Assembly (NCBI GenBank): GCA_022579005.1
Contig: MU401559.1
Location: 62,001 to 126,000, forward strand
Source: Poronia punctata
Lineage: Eukaryota; Ascomycota; Sordariomycetes; Xylariales; Xylariaceae
Direction: 5' to 3'
Length of the DNA stretch: 64,000 nucleotides
The notes under the pieces are model-generated. The model did not search any database. It was not told the DNA's origin and worked only from the letters and a program-made list of their open reading frames with translations. Position numbers and translations under genes: made by a program. This document shows, in pieces, positions 27,024-40,423 of the stretch (within the stretch, counting starts at the first letter, position 1; every line of letters begins with the position of its first letter).

Positions 27024-28107
27024 TACATACCGGTACTCGTAGGTAACATCCGAATCCGATCCATTTCTCACTCTGTAGTATAGGAGAGAAAGTGGTTCGC
27101 TTGTCCTACATACATACACATACGCATACGCGTACATATACACATGAGGTAGCCTAGCTATTTCATGTCATGTACATGTACACTGTAGCAGCAAACCAAA
27201 ATCCAATCCATACGTGTACGATACCGACAGCACGGGATCAGAAAGCCTACAAACAAAACGAGAACGCAGTAGAGTATTATCTCATTAACACTACAACTAA
27301 TACTATTCCACAGGGACAGAAGACCATTATGCATACATAATACTTCGTCATCCGTGATTTTAGTTTCTTTTTAACTTTTGCTGTATTTTTATCCCTATAA
27401 AGGGGTGGGAAAAACAGCATTTTTGCCGAAACCCATCCATCCATCCATCCACTGACTGATCGGACCTTTGATAACCTTGTCATGCATTGGCCTGATCCCT
27501 TTTTATGCCCCTCTTCCCACTGTTCCATCCCGTCATACGCGCGAGAAGCAAGTGTACTGACTAGTCCCCCGACTCCGTCTCTCATCATACCTCAACCTCA
27601 CACAAGCAAGTATGACCGATACTTGCTAGGTTAGCTATATCATATAGCATGCTATGGAAGAGAGTACTCTCTTCCCCTCTACGGAAGCCTTTTCCTTCCG
27701 TTATACCTTCCCCCAGTCTCCGCAACCGCCGAGGAGAAAAAATCCAGAAAAGAAAAACACCTTAGTCCAGGGTGGGGGGTATATATAAATGGGCAGGTAT
27801 ATACTTTGATATGAACCCGACGTAACCCTATTACGGGCCAAAAGAGGACGACAAGGGTATATATATAAAGTGCTGAAAGAATCAAAGCTGAGATTGTATA
27901 GGTGGTCGCGCCTCGCGCAAAAGAAGCAGAAAATGGTATAAAGCATCACAGAACGCCTATGCTGGAAATAGTGACAATTGTTGATGGGATAGATCGATGC
28001 AGTAAGGGGCAAGAAGAGAGTGGCGTATTCCTCATATCGGGGTCGGGATAGGGGTAGAGTCGTTGGCTGAGTCTTGATGAAGGGGAAAGCTAAATTTGAA
28101 ATGAGGA

Positions 28108-30480
28108 CTATCGTGGCGGTGGCGGGTTGCCCATCATGCCTAGCCTGGTCATTCGCTTTTCCATCTTTTGCATCGGGCCCAAGCCACCACGGCCGAGAGC
28201 TTGGCCGGGCATCAACCGTTGGCCGGTGGGTTGCCCGAACGGCCGGTGAAGACCTGAGGAAGGCCCGGGCGGTAAACCTCTTAGTGGCTCTCGGATACTG
28301 GGGATAAGCCCAAGCGGAGGCCCATGCATATGGGGCCCGGATGTCGAGCCCTGTCGTTGCTGCTGATAATGATGATGTGGAGGTGGTCCCATATGATGGG
28401 GCCGGGCAGCGGATTGCAGCCTCCGCCATGCGTCTCGCTCGCAATATGACCTTCCGTTCACATCGAAGTAGCCGTCGCGCAGGACAAGGCCACAATCACC
28501 GCAACGGAAACAACCGGGATGATACTTCTGCGGTACCTCGTCTTCCAGGTACTGGCCTTCGATGCCACGGTTGCAAGCGCCACAGAGACTCCCGTTGAGC
28601 TTGTGATAATGCTGTTCGCAGTAAGGCCGATCTCCGTGCACGTAAAAGGTTGCTGAGCTAAAGGCCTCCTTACACGTGGTGCAGACGAAGCAAGCTTTGT
28701 GGTACCGTCCAGTGAGACGGCCGTCGGCAGATGAGATTGACTTCCCCGTTATTGGTTCCTGGCATGCCTTGCAGTTTCCCCTCGGCCGCGGGGTTTTCGA
28801 CGGCTTCCGGTTGAGTGGATCCGAACCAACAGTTGATGTTGTCTGCGACCGCATCCGAGCCTGACCTTCTTGGCCCTGAATATCGAGCCTATCCAAGTTG
28901 GGTGCACTCCCCGGCGATATTGGAGATTCGGACTGCATATCCCTCCCTGCTTGAACCGCCGGGTCCAAGCGCAATGCTTGTGACTGTTGTCGCTTGGGAG
29001 CGACTGGTCTGAGGCTGTCGGCTCTTGGTATCGGTATCGGTGCTGGGACCGGCGTTGTTACCGAGGCTGGCGAGGCGGGCGAACCTGGTCGCATCGTCTT
29101 CATCGAGTCTTGCAAGTCACTCATTAAGGCATCAATTTTGGTCGTGTCCGAAGGGCGACGCATCACAGAGTTGGACGCAACAGACCGAGCCGGGCTTGTA
29201 TTCGAGGTCGAATGGCTCAGCTGCGATCCTTGACTGAAGCCAGAAGCACTAGAGGATTGAGATATCGAGGACACATGATAGGGATTACCGGATCCAAATT
29301 CGTCGGCAAGATTTATCGACAGGTTTCCGCTTCCGTCCCGCGTCGCTGGCCGTATCAGGCTTTTGCGTGGTGGCGGTGGTCGGGTCGTGTCTCTTATACC
29401 GAAAGAGGGCCGGTGTTTCCGGTCGGCGACAGGCAGGGAGTTGACCCCCTCGAGGTTTGACGGTCTCCTCGGTCTCTCGGGTCGGTGACCGGGTGCCGAA
29501 GGTGCGCGTACAGGCGCATCGACTTGCAGCTCGTCGTTGCCTGTCTTTAGTGTCTGTATAGGAAAGGTCTCTGATCTTTTACCTAAGCCAAGTGGCGGAG
29601 GCTCAAGCTCTTCTCCTTGACTCTGGGGTGGCCCGAAACCCCCATATCCATTCTTCCGCGGTATTTTCGGCCGTGTCGCACTCGTTTGCGACGACCCGGA
29701 AGCCGCTGTGCTTGGTCGGTCAATAGACGACCCCAACCGCAAAGCTGAGCTTTCGTCATTAGATTCTGCCGCCTCATCCCTACTGAGACTACGAGGGAAC
29801 ATATTACTCGCGACTGAACCTTTTCGGCTCACCTCGAATGGCCCAGGAGTAATACTGTCCATTCTCGTCAGGAGACTCGGCGGCTGCTTATTTGGACTTG
29901 TTCCATACGTTTGATCGCCTTCTAATGTCTCTGGTTCAGCCGACAAGCCGCCGTAACCACCAGGGCGCCGTGGTGATGATGCGATCGTCGGTGCAAAGTA
30001 GTCCTCATTAGAGGAGCCGGGCCAAGGACGGCCGTTCATAGGCGTCTTGGGCGAAATAGCTTGAGAACTTGTCGAAGCACTCACGGGCGTCAACTGATCT
30101 GGTTTGGGGAAAGCCCGGTCTGTTAGCCTCGTTAGAGCCGGAGTATAAGAACGACAGCAAGGTATAGTACATACTGGCAGCCGACGTGTCCACGGTTGGC
30201 GGCGTACGCGTAAACTTATCGAATATGTTTTGCTTAAATGAAGAAAAGGCACCGCCGAGAAGATCAGGCATCGGTGGAGCGGCTACGGGATCGTTAGTGG
30301 TCATATCCAACTATCACGCTTTAAAAATGGAGATCTGGCAGTTGACGTACGTTCCGCCGTTGCGGGTTCGTTGCTGCTTCCGCAGACGTGTTCCCCCATC
30401 ATGGATATCTCTACTTGGTTGCCACAATTGGAACATTTTATGGTCGGCATAAAGGCCGACTGCCGTGATAAATCCGCCAT
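28108..30480 (-). CDS. Paxillin-like LIM domain protein with N-terminal zinc-binding motif
   Basis: Scaffold protein of the fungal paxillin-like group, likely cytoskeletal and polarity-related by family; not proven here. Three exons on the minus strand: 30480-30351, 30282-30175 and 30119-28108 (749 residues). Intron 1 (68 bp) has donor GTACGT and a CACTAAC branch before TAG; intron 2 (55 bp) ends CTAACAG. The first exon reads MADLSRQSAF, then MPTIKCSNCGNQVEIS and GEHVC, a cysteine motif I associate with this family's N-terminus. A conserved-looking block LLGGAFSSFKQNIFDKF follows. A long Ser/Pro-rich disordered region spans about 90-525. LIM1 is at about 529-585 (CKAC ... HKACFVCTTC ... YCEQHY) and LIM2 at about 592-644 (CGAC ... 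HPGCFRCGDC ... YCERDAW). The tail is Pro/Gly/His-rich. The ATG at 30304, inside intron 1, would miss the N-terminal motif. Confidence 0.9.
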
Positions 30481-33400
30481 GGTAACGGTTTAAAACTCCC
30501 AACGCTCTTTCGCTGTTGTCCTCTTCTTTCACACTCATCTGACCGCTATCGCAACCAACGTTCGGCCGAATTTCTCAAGACATTCGCTGCCTGGAGCTCT
30601 CGCCCACGTCGACCTTTACTCCGACCTCGAATGACTCTCGATGCTATGTCGAGGAAGCCCGAATGGCGCTATTCGTCGACAGTGTGAATTGGCAGCGACT
30701 TTTCAAACGCGATTTTCAGCCTTGATTGAAAATAAGCTGTTTGCTTTGTATGCTTGCGAAAGGCACAGAGGATATCGAAGGCCGCTGTCGTGCTACGCTG
30801 GGATCGACCGTAATCGATCGGCAACACTGCTTGAGATGGGGTTGTCACGGGTATTCTTGGACGCGGTCTATCGGCACCAGGACAGTTCCAAGCGCAAACG
30901 CCTGCGACGTTTCTGTTATCCTCCTTCGTGACGGGGGTAGAAGGGTCCGAAACGGTTCGGTAGGTGGTCAGGCCGGACCTGTGCTTGACAAAGACACTGT
31001 CAATAGAAGATAGGTCGGTTCGAAGGTATTCAGGGTGTAACAAAGAACGGTGAGGGCGGTTATTCCTATTGTGTTGCGAATAGTGTCTCGAAGATCCCTG
31101 TCTGATTACCCCTGGCCAATACCCTGGCGCTCGCGGCGATTTGATATGCACGGCTGTCTGCACAGGGAAGGCCTTGATCCTTGTCTCGCTTGGCGACTTT
31201 CTCAGGATTGGAATAGCGGTATGGACCACTCCCCCAAGTAATAGAGGGGACCGTCAAGCTACAAAGTACCTCACCTACTGAGATACTGGTCGATAGTACT
31301 TCTTCTCGTTTACAGCAGCTGCTAACTTCTTTCTCGACTGGATATTACTTTATGAGGTGAACTGAATACATATAAGAACAAATACGCTATGATTTCATGC
31401 GACTGGGCGCAGCTTCGGTCCAAGTTCTTGGGAAGTCTTGGATGAATGCGGAAACGATGATGGGGGAAGGAATGCTTCATAACTGCTGTTGGCGGTCTGT
31501 TGGCCCTAAAAACTGGAGATTTCAAGGTAACGGTGAACGGCGAGCTATAATAGATGACTATTGGCCAATCATCTAGTCATCTAGCCCCCTGCTTGCTTTG
31601 TCCCGTAACTTCCTATTCTTATTTTGCGACTACCTTTTTGCTGTTCCAAGAGGCGTTGTATCTACCGGATTGCAGTCACTCCACATGATAAAGCATCAGC
31701 TGACTGATTCTATGTTGCATTTATTTCAAGTCTGAACTTCACACAAAGTTCCTCAAAGGGCAGCTCGCCTTGTGCTATGCCACCGGCCATAGCGATGTGT
31801 GAGTAGGTAACAAGAGAATGAATCCTTTTGAGAAGGCAATGGATCAAAGGGCCCAAAGGAGCGCCGAGACTAGTAATAATATGCTGCAGTTCAGAATTTC
31901 CTGTACCTGCTATGTCAGTAGTATGCGTACTGCCAACAGTGAACACCATACTGCTGCTACAGTACCGTATACGACCTGTAATAGTAACCGCCGAGGGCGC
32001 TGGAAATGAAGGAAGAACGCCACTATTGGAAATGCGGTTTAGCGTCACTGCAAGGTGAGATGCGTTTGTCCAGTTTAGTGTCGATTAGTGTATTGAAAAA
32101 GGGGAATAGTCAGGGTTGGCACGGGTACCTTGCAGACCAAAGCATTACCAGCCAATTAAACCTCAAGGCTTTGACCCACCTATGTTCCTGGTCATTCCCT
32201 CCTGGGACAAGACAAAAGGGGCCTATTTCCCCTTTTGTCGATACCCTGTCACCTATTAATTAGCACTCATTACCACGACCAGGAATACAATATTTGTCCA
32301 ATCGACTGCACCTGGTACCTTTCTTCTTTGCTGGATTCCCTCATCACATCCAGTACCTGTTCCTCATGACACAGATAAATATTGGCATGTGTCTATGTCA
32401 CATCTAAAAGTGTTGCATTGTGACATCTGGCATTCCGGAGATTGCTATGTACCGCTAGTCAGCAATATGATTCCTCAGTTTCCATCAAAATAAGGAATGT
32501 AGAAATGATAGAGAGAGAATCGTCTTCGCCTTTGCGACCTTCTACTACATAGCTCCTGTTCATATAATACATTTCCTGCATAATGGTGAAAAGGCATGAA
32601 TTTGGGTCAAGTATAGGCTGAATGCCGCTCAAACGATCCAGCATAGATGGCTTATCTATGTTGGTTGTGGTGGTTGTGAGGACAAGACGAGACCTGTTTC
32701 AATAATAATAATCCGAGCAACGGTTCGCTAATAGGGTAATTACTGTCGATTGTGCCCCGCCAATGCTCGTGATATGTGGCTCGGCAAATTAACTCTCGTG
32801 GTAGTAATTAATATGTTGATGTCCTTCTCATCTTGTAGCGAATCCAATTATGCTTTGGTGAGAATATAGATGGTGTGATATGCCCACATGTTCCCACTAG
32901 CTAATCGATTTGCTGACAAGATCTCCGGAGTTTGATGCATGACATACAGTTCAGCGGTTGCTACTGGTGGGCGTGGTTGATGGGAGCGGAGATAATAGGT
33001 GCTAGCCTCCAGATGAGGAGTAGGGAGTTAATATACGTAATACCTACCGGTGGACGAATAGGTAGCCTAGATAGAGGTGGTGTGCACATGTGGGCAATAG
33101 GTATTGCGCGCCTCAACGTCCAATGACACAAGAACGGTTGTCCCATCACGATGGTTACCCCTCTCGTGGCCTCGTGGCCTCGTGGCCTTATGTGGTGTAC
33201 CGAGAAGACAGAATAGGGTTTCGTGGGAGCGGATGGCGTTCCATGGCATCGCTTGCATGTCCGTTGGAAACATTCCGAAGAAATACAGCTCATGCCGCTG
33301 CAAGTAGAGAACGACAAATGTTATGGCGCACTATCTACCGGACAGACTTACGTATGGAAGGCCCGGCCAGACTCCTGGTCCTGCCACAGTCATTTTCTAG

Positions 33401-34707
33401 CCCATTCGATCCCTAGATCTACGGAGTCTGGGCACTCAACTTCCAAGTTGTTTCCGGTTTATCACCGTCAGTGTTGCCAAATTGGACCCCTGGGGGTCTG
33501 GTCCATCTTACCCTGTTGGACTGGGTCCCCTGACCTGACCTTGACGCAGTCCCCCCGCAAACCGACAACGATCAACGAACCATCCCCCCTCCACCCCCAA
33601 CTTTCCTCGGCTTAATACATGTAGGTATCAGAGAGCGCGCTTCTGGTGCGGGATTATAAGCTCATGAGTTTGCGATTGGTGACACACAATTTTTCGAGTC
33701 CCATTTAGGGAAACAACCGCCATCGCCCAACGCAAAGGTTAATGTGGCGGAGTCGATGTGAACGAAGTTGATGACATGATGACATGATCGGTCGCAAAAG
33801 ACTCGTGTATGTATTACTAGACGGATAGGATTCATGTTGGTGCAGACCAAAATAATGAGTTGCCATAGTCACCCCCTCCTCCAGAATCGCGAGCGGGCTA
33901 ACCGCAGACCCTAATCTTACCCTGGCGATCTTCCGTGTTTGATCGGCAAAAGGTCCACGCAGTTGTCAACGTAAGTACACGTACTCACGGTCAGGACTCA
34001 GAATAGGTAAGTGAGTCGAGTACTCGTAAACCCCCCATAAGTCTGGATTTATACGGTTTACAGAACGGACTGTCGCCCAAACAACGACTAGTGGCCGGTA
34101 CTCAACAGGACTTTAATTACAGATGAGGGTTTGTGTAACGGTAGCAGTGATGCATTTCATACGAGTGTACGTATCAAATAAGAAATCTTGAAACCGTTAT
34201 CTCCTCAGGTTACAGTCACGCCTTGTCGGCCCTAGGGGCTGTCAGGGCTACCGCGCTACAGACGAGCAGCATACAATACTTACCTAGCACACGTGAAGCC
34301 ATGCCGATAATCTTGAGCTCAAAACTGGCCCGACACAAGCCGAAGTTGTTTGTGATATGTAGCACTTGAGCATTGCTAGACACAATACTTCCCAATGCCA
34401 CTTTCTAAAAGGTTAGAAAGCTCCGATGCCATATACCCGACCCCTTGAGATCGTAGCCTGACAAGGGAGTCGGTAAGGTAGCTGATGCAGGAACAGGCAG
34501 TTGTGCGCAACAGACCAGGGCGATAAGGTCCCGGAGACAGATATATGAATATAGACACAATTCATACGCTGGGGAGTTGCAGAGAAACAGCTTATATGCT
34601 CTAATAGGATGTAGATAACCCAAAAGCCTACGATATTTTATTAACGGGAAGTTAAAGGTGAAGGTCGATCCACTCGATAGAGGCACACCTGCACGTGGTG
34701 CAAAACA

Positions 34708-34895
34708 TACGAGTACTCGTACATTTCTACCTACGAGTACACCATTATTTTCTGACCTTATCTCGGATTCTCAAACTTGGATGGTGAACGCAAAGATGTT
34801 GTACAGAACAAGCTTCTCTGGGAATTACCAGCCGGCCCTTAGCCGGAATATTTCAGCCTATTGCATGGAAACCCGGGTTTGCATATCTACGAGTA
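34708..34895. repeat. Second cluster of the TACGAGTA octamer
   Basis: Four exact copies in 190 bp. Two of them overlap head to head at 34708-34721, forming the 14-mer palindrome TACGAGTACTCGTA. Confidence 0.85.
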
Positions 34896-36181
34896 TGCGG
34901 TGGGGTAGGCTACATTATGGCGAGCTTCTTCCTACAGAGACGTACCTACCCAACATCATCCACCAATTACCAGCCAATAAGATGACCTAATTGAACGACG
35001 GTGTCATGCCTCGCGTCATGAGTGTGGGAGTACCATCCACCTTCTTTCTCCTTTATACATCAACCATCTCGACGACTTCTTGCTGGCATTGGGGCGTGAG
35101 TTGACTGGGACGGTCTTCTCATCGAACATTGAGCGGCATTAAGTATATGGTCGGGCAATATCTGGCACGAACAAGTCTTCCCGAGTCAAGGCCCGCTACT
35201 TTCAGCAGTGGGCACGGAGGGATGTACCCATCGCAGACTATCTCCGCGGCTGATTCAGGCTTCCTTCTCTCTTCCACGCAGTTTCCGGCATCCGGCATCC
35301 GGCACCTTGAGGCTTGCGGGAATCTCAGAGACAATCTACAGTTGCTGTTGGATATTGTGCCGTACGATGTATCCATCCATCTGCGTCTCCATGTTGTATT
35401 CTCAGGCATGGTGAATGCACGTGTGTGCCGATTTATATTATATACGCTCTCTGGGCGTTGAGCACCCTAGCTCTCGGCAAAGCGACATCGCAATATCTAC
35501 ACTTCATCATGCCTCGTTAGTTTGCATGCTGCCCAGAGACTACATCCAGTCCATGGCCAATCAGGATACCTCAGATTGTTACCCCTCCAATGCATCTAAA
35601 CAACTGCTGAACCCCCCCTGCATCTGATCACAATTTTCGCTTCACCGTCACAAAAAAACCAGCGGGTCCGTATACTACCGCCGCTCTCCGGTCTCAACAA
35701 AAGATGCCACCATCGTGGGGAAGACAGGCCAGTTCTACGCTACAATTCGTTAGATTTATCAATTTGTTGACATGCCGCCGGGGTTGGATTCCCCGGGTTC
35801 CGCCATTTGGCTCGCTTCGTGGCACCAACTGGCACGACTAGTTGGCGTCTATCCACTAATCTCGTAATCTTAGTCGGCTTCTTATCCGATAGCGAAACTG
35901 AACCCCTCCTTCTCGGTAGAACCTTTGTAAGCCTTGTACTATTGTAGCTTCTCCTGTCCTGGTGAAGGCTTGGTAGATAAAAACCCCTTAGTCGACTCTT
36001 TTAGTTCCCGTCTTTGGTCCCCTCTCTCTTCTCTTTCCTCTCCATCCGATTCTGAACCTCTTTGTCTTCGACAGTCTCCGATTGTCTCACACATCTCTCT
36101 CTAGACATCTTGTCAAGTCGATCGCGCTCCAGGGCCGCGGTCACCAAACACCGTCAAGACGTTTTCGAATCTCCTTAACTC

Positions 36182-36234
36182 GTATGTTGTACATGATGGC
36201 GTTCCTAACAACAGAGACTAACGTTGTCCTACAG
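36182..36234 (+). other. Likely 5' UTR intron of the inositol-phosphate synthase gene
   Basis: A 53-bp segment has a GTATGT donor, a GACTAAC branch site and a CTACAG acceptor. It lies about 130 bp before the start codon at 36362 and downstream of a CT-rich stretch typical of fungal transcription starts. It contains ATG triplets that would be removed by splicing. It is inferred from splice signals only. Confidence 0.55.
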
Positions 36235-36361
36235 CGTCCACCACCCGTACGCAGGAGCCCGTTGCTCTCCAGCCGGAAGTGCAGCGGACTCGCCCTTTAT
36301 CTCCTAAAGGGTCACCATTGCAAGTTGCAAAATCAACTCATTTACACTCACCCATATCAAG

Positions 36362-38065
36362 ATGGCGCCACACGCCGAGGTAGGCAACGGCAACGATGCT
36401 GCGTACGGGAACGGACACGCTTCCACCGACACCCCCTCCGGACCCAAGGGCGACACCTTTGTAGTCAACTCCCCCAACGTGACCTACACGGACAACGAGA
36501 TTCGATCCAAGTATACCTATCGAACCACAAGTGTGGCCCGTGGCGACGATGGCAAGTTCGTTGCCACACCCAAGGAGACGATCTACGACTTCAAGGTCGA
36601 CCGCAAGATTCCCAAGACGGGCATGATGTTGGTCGGTTGGGGTGGTAACAACGGTACCACCGTCACCGCCGGCATCATCGCCAACCGCCGGGGGCTCGTA
36701 TGGGAGACGCGTGAGGGACCTCGCGCTGCCAACTACTACGGCTCCGTCATCATGTCTTCGACCATGAAGCTGGGTACCGATGCTCAGACCCACCAGGATG
36801 TCAACATTCCTTTCCACGATGTTTTGCCCATCCTGCACCCCAATGACCTCGTCGTCGGTGGATGGGATATTAGCGGAATGGACCTTGCCTCGGCCATGGA
36901 TCGCGCCGCCGTGCTCGAGCCAACCCTCAAGGGCCTGGTCAAGAAGGAGATGGCCCAGATGGTTCCCCTTCCTAGCATCTACTACCCCGACTTCATTGCC
37001 GCCAACCAGGAGGATAGAGCGGACAATGTTCTCCCTGGCAGCAAGGCCTGCATGGCTCACGTTGAGAAGATTCGTCAGGACATCCGGTAAGACAACCCGA
37101 GCCTATACGACGTGATCGTGTGCCCAAAGTGCTAACAATTATCCTGCAGAGACTTCAAGGCGGCCAACAAGCTTGAAAAGGTCATCGTTCAGTGGACCGC
37201 CAACACTGAGCGATTCGCCGACATCGTCCCTGGTGTCAACGATACCGCCGAGAACTTGCTAAAGGCCATCGAGGAGGGACACGAGGAGGTGTCCCCCTCA
37301 ACCGTCTTTGCCGTGGCCTGTATCCTCGAGAACGCGCCGTTCATCAATGGATCTCCCCAGAACACCTTTGTGCCGGGCGCTATCGAGCTAGCATCCAAGC
37401 ACGGCGCCTTCATTGGCGGCGACGACTTCAAGTCTGGTCAGACCAAGATGAAGTCTGCGCTTGTGGACTTTTTGATCAACGCCGGTATCAAGCTGACTTC
37501 CATTGCGAGCTACAACCACCTCGGCAACAACGACGGCAAGAACCTGAGCTCGCAGAAGCAGTTCCGCTCCAAGGAGATCTCCAAGTCCAACGTTGTCGAC
37601 GACATGGTCGAGGCCAACAACGTGCTGTACAAGAAGGGCGAACACCCGGATCACACCGTCGTCATCAAGTACATGCCCGCTGTCGGCGACAACAAGCGTG
37701 CTCTTGACGAGTACTATGCGGAGATCTTCCTTGGCGGTCACCAAACCATCAGCATCTTCAACGTCTGCGAAGACTCCCTCCTGGCTTCGCCTCTCATCAT
37801 CGATCTCGTCCTCGTGACAGAGATGATGACGCGCATCCAGTGGCGCGCACGCGACGCCGCTGCTTCCGACTCTGCCGACGACTTCAAGGGCTTCCACAGC
37901 GTTCTTAGCATCCTCTCTTACATGCTCAAGGCGCCTCTCACGCCCCCTGGCACGCCCGTCATCAACGCCCTCGCTAAGCAGCGCGCTGCGCTGACTAACA
38001 TCTTCCGCGCCTGCGTCGGTCTTGAGCCTGAGTCGGACATGACGCTTGAACACAAGCTGTTCTAA
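36362..38065 (+). CDS. ino1: Myo-inositol-1-phosphate synthase
   Basis: Converts D-glucose 6-phosphate to 1D-myo-inositol 3-phosphate with NAD, the first committed step of inositol and phosphatidylinositol synthesis; cytosolic. Two exons, 36362-37086 and 37150-38065, with a 63-bp intron (phase 2, GTAAGA donor, GCTAAC branch, CAG acceptor), give 546 residues, close to the usual length for fungal enzymes. The NAD-binding loop is [12 protein letters not shown] in exon 1. In exon 2 the family landmarks are [43 protein letters not shown] and [15 protein letters not shown]. The joined residues read [10 protein letters not shown]. Codon use is strongly GC-ending (many GCC, AAG, CTC), suggesting high expression. 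A 5' UTR intron is likely. Confidence 0.97.
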
Positions 38066-40423
38066 GCGCGTGAATCTGTGGATGACATGGAGTGGATTTC
38101 TTCCTTCGCCCCCTGTCGAGATATGCCATGTATATCCGGCAAACAATTTTCCATAATCAGCAATCAGAGATGTTTGTTGTTATGACCCGATGCTGCCGCG
38201 GAATTCAACATCCATGTGCTTTTTTGCCCCCATCATCAAGATAGCCTTGTAGACACTTGGATATGACCTCAAAAATACATTCATTTGGTCACCTATACTA
38301 CGTTTTTCCCACTACCACTGTATAAATAATGGTTTTAGAAATGATACCGTGATGATATGATGCCTTTGAACATAGTATAATTTACAAGATCAGGGCTTCT
38401 CCAAAAGACGATGTCTCCCAGTTCTCTAAACAGGATATGTGGCCACATTACTTGCGCTTTAGTTGTCGATTAAGTAAACTTGTTACTTTGCTATGTCGTC
38501 GCTCCTCGAGGCCTTGCAAAAAAAAAAAAAAAAAAAAAACCAAGGTCGAGACGAGAGGACTACTAACGACGCTCTTGCGAAGAAATATAATAAAATTAAA
38601 AAAAAAAAAAACCAGAAACGTACAACACCAGGGATTCGCTGGTCGTCACCGACCCAACTACTGGTCTGGCGGTATGTAGCTTAGCTATGGGGGAGCGGAC
38701 GGGACCCCGCGTTCTCTACATCCTATGGTCGTACGTGCTAATTTCCTGTTGATTATAGTATATATGTCCAAATGTTAAAAGAAATTTGGTCTTGTCGGTA
38801 CTTCCGGGAGGGGTGGAATTCTGCGGGATAGATGCGTTGATATCACGGAGTACCTTGAGGTCCAGCTTTTCGGCTTTTAGTGCTTCTATTATTTTACAAT
38901 TTTGACGACATATTTGCTGGACATTAACCACCGTGGATCGCATACTCTACTTGCCTCCCTTGACTCGAGAATAGGAGATGCTTGGTGCTTCTTACAATCA
39001 CTTGCTCAGATATCTTTTCTAGAAATTATTCCTCTGCTGTGCTGTAGGTACTCTAACTCCTCGTAGATATCTATACCGCTCTTTGACCAAAGATCAACAC
39101 AATTTTTCGACTTTTATTATTAGCCAAATCCTCCTTGTCAGCACTACCGGTTTGCGCGACAAGGATATACCGAATGCAAGGACTTTATGCTCGGGGTGTT
39201 ATAAGATATAGGAGGGGAAGAGCTCAGTCATTCTATATTTTTGATCTGGGGAGATGAACAGTTAGTTGGATATTTAGTAGTAAAACAACGTGGTGAAGCT
39301 ATCTGCACATATATCGTACTCGTAAGACACAGGAATAGGTATGTTGAGCATCATGTACGTGTACAAGCGCCTAAGAGTACATAGGTAACCTACTCTGTTT
39401 TGCTTGACAATGCTTAACAAGTTGAGCTAACCTGAATGTGGTGGAGACCTCGGCTATTTCTACTGAATAGAATGTTCTTATCCAAATTAGATAAGTTGCA
39501 TTAGCCCCAAATTTGACGTTTCACGGTGCGTTTTCTCCAATCAACCTCGCTTTATTTGTGCGGGGAAAGCTATACGACATTTGTAGCTAGCGCAGGACTG
39601 GGGAAGCTCCCTCGGCCCTGTCCTATGTATCTCTATGTATGTTCAATAGCTTCAGTATTGAACATGCATTCATGAAGTCGATACCGGTCTCTTGAACTGG
39701 CCCCTGAGATGATCGATAGCCGACCCGCTCCAAGACCTGATAGCATCGTTCCTGGGGGCCAGACGTGATGTCGGTATCGTCGGCTAGAAGAGATTAGAAC
39801 CTTTCCTACGAGTACAGCTATATCACCTTACCTTTGACCGGAGAACTGGTGGCAATAATGACTTCCAGAGAACCAAGGACATACCAATAACCGCGGATCA
39901 CAGGTAGGTGTATATTGATATATAAACTTTGACGATACTGACGTTGCCTATCTAACTCTGTAGTCTAGAATATGTAAGTAGGTAGGCAGACAACTCATAA
40001 GCGGTGTAGCTACAACAGAAGATATACCTACTATTTCCTGCCTACCTTACCTCTCTGTGCTTATCGATTCAATTCCCTCCGAGTATCTGCCAAGGAGCCC
40101 CTCAAATACCATCTTTAGTTACCCGAGCAAGATCCGGGGTTAGATCTGGGGGCCTTCTCCTCATTTTCTCCAACCACCTACTACTCCTGGCCACTTGTGT
40201 GTGGGGGTGGCCGTTCGGCTAGGATCTGAGGATTAGGTATTATTTCCCGGATTTCCCACTGCAACGGTGCAACCCATCCAGACAAGATTGTAACCCTCTT
40301 GTATACTGTAGTGTCATCATCTTTGTGTGAAGATTTCTTTTTCTCCAATCACCCCTCCGACATAGCTCTGTTCTGTAGGATTCTCACTTTCGTCCGCCGG
40401 TATTGCTCTCACTAGGTCCCAAG
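38066..40423. other. Gene-free spacer between inositol synthase and acyl-CoA ligase
   Basis: No supported gene. It contains A-rich runs near 38518-38540 and 38598-38611 and octamer copies at about 39317 and 39807. A 75-codon ATG frame on the minus strand (38716-38943) has a protein-like composition but no recognised motif; I leave it unannotated. A CT-rich patch lies near 40330-40360, just upstream of the ligase start. Confidence 0.5.

Larger units (their letters stand above)
25529..27041. repeat. Cluster of the octamer TACGAGTA / TACTCGTA
   Basis: Exact copies on one strand or the other start at about 25529, 25852, 25887, 25943, 26149, 26267, 26398, 26909 and 27034. That is nine in 1.5 kb, against about 0.05 expected by chance in this length. 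They lie 1-2.6 kb beyond the 3' end of the LIM gene. Function unknown. Confidence 0.8.
22745..28107. other. Gene-free 5.4-kb spacer, repeat-rich on the right
   Basis: No supportable gene. Open frames are under 120 codons, mostly without conserved-looking sequence. The right half holds a dense block of octamer copies (25.5-27.0 kb), CA-rich repeats near 26532-26570, a CCCAAT hexamer array near 26623-26662, an ACCT array near 26684-26708, a G12 run near 26807, an AACCA array near 26986-27023 and an ATCC array near 27427-27450. The frames read across the repeats (for example one rich in Asn-Pro) are artefacts of the repeats. Confidence 0.6.
30481..36361. other. Gene-free 5.9-kb spacer
   Basis: No gene I can support. 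A minus-strand open frame of 186 codons at 30669-31229 starts with GTG and shows no family motif. A 9-bp unit (CTCGTGGCC) is repeated three times near 33165-33190. Octamer copies cluster at about 34021, 34708, 34714, 34732 and 34888. The last 700 bp before the inositol synthase gene are pyrimidine-rich (CTCTCTTCTC near 36025-36050), as is common at fungal transcription starts. Confidence 0.5.

Noticed and set aside
30669..31229. Minus-strand open frame of 186 codons beside the LIM gene
   Set aside because: It begins with GTG, has no recognisable motif, no convincing splice partner, and competes with other open frames of similar length in the same stretch.
36338..38146. Long antisense frames opposite the inositol synthase gene
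   Set aside because: They are shadows caused by the biased codon use of the real gene on the plus strand.
38716..38943. Minus-strand ATG frame of 75 codons
   Set aside because: Composition looks protein-like, but there is no family resemblance, no introns and no neighbouring support.
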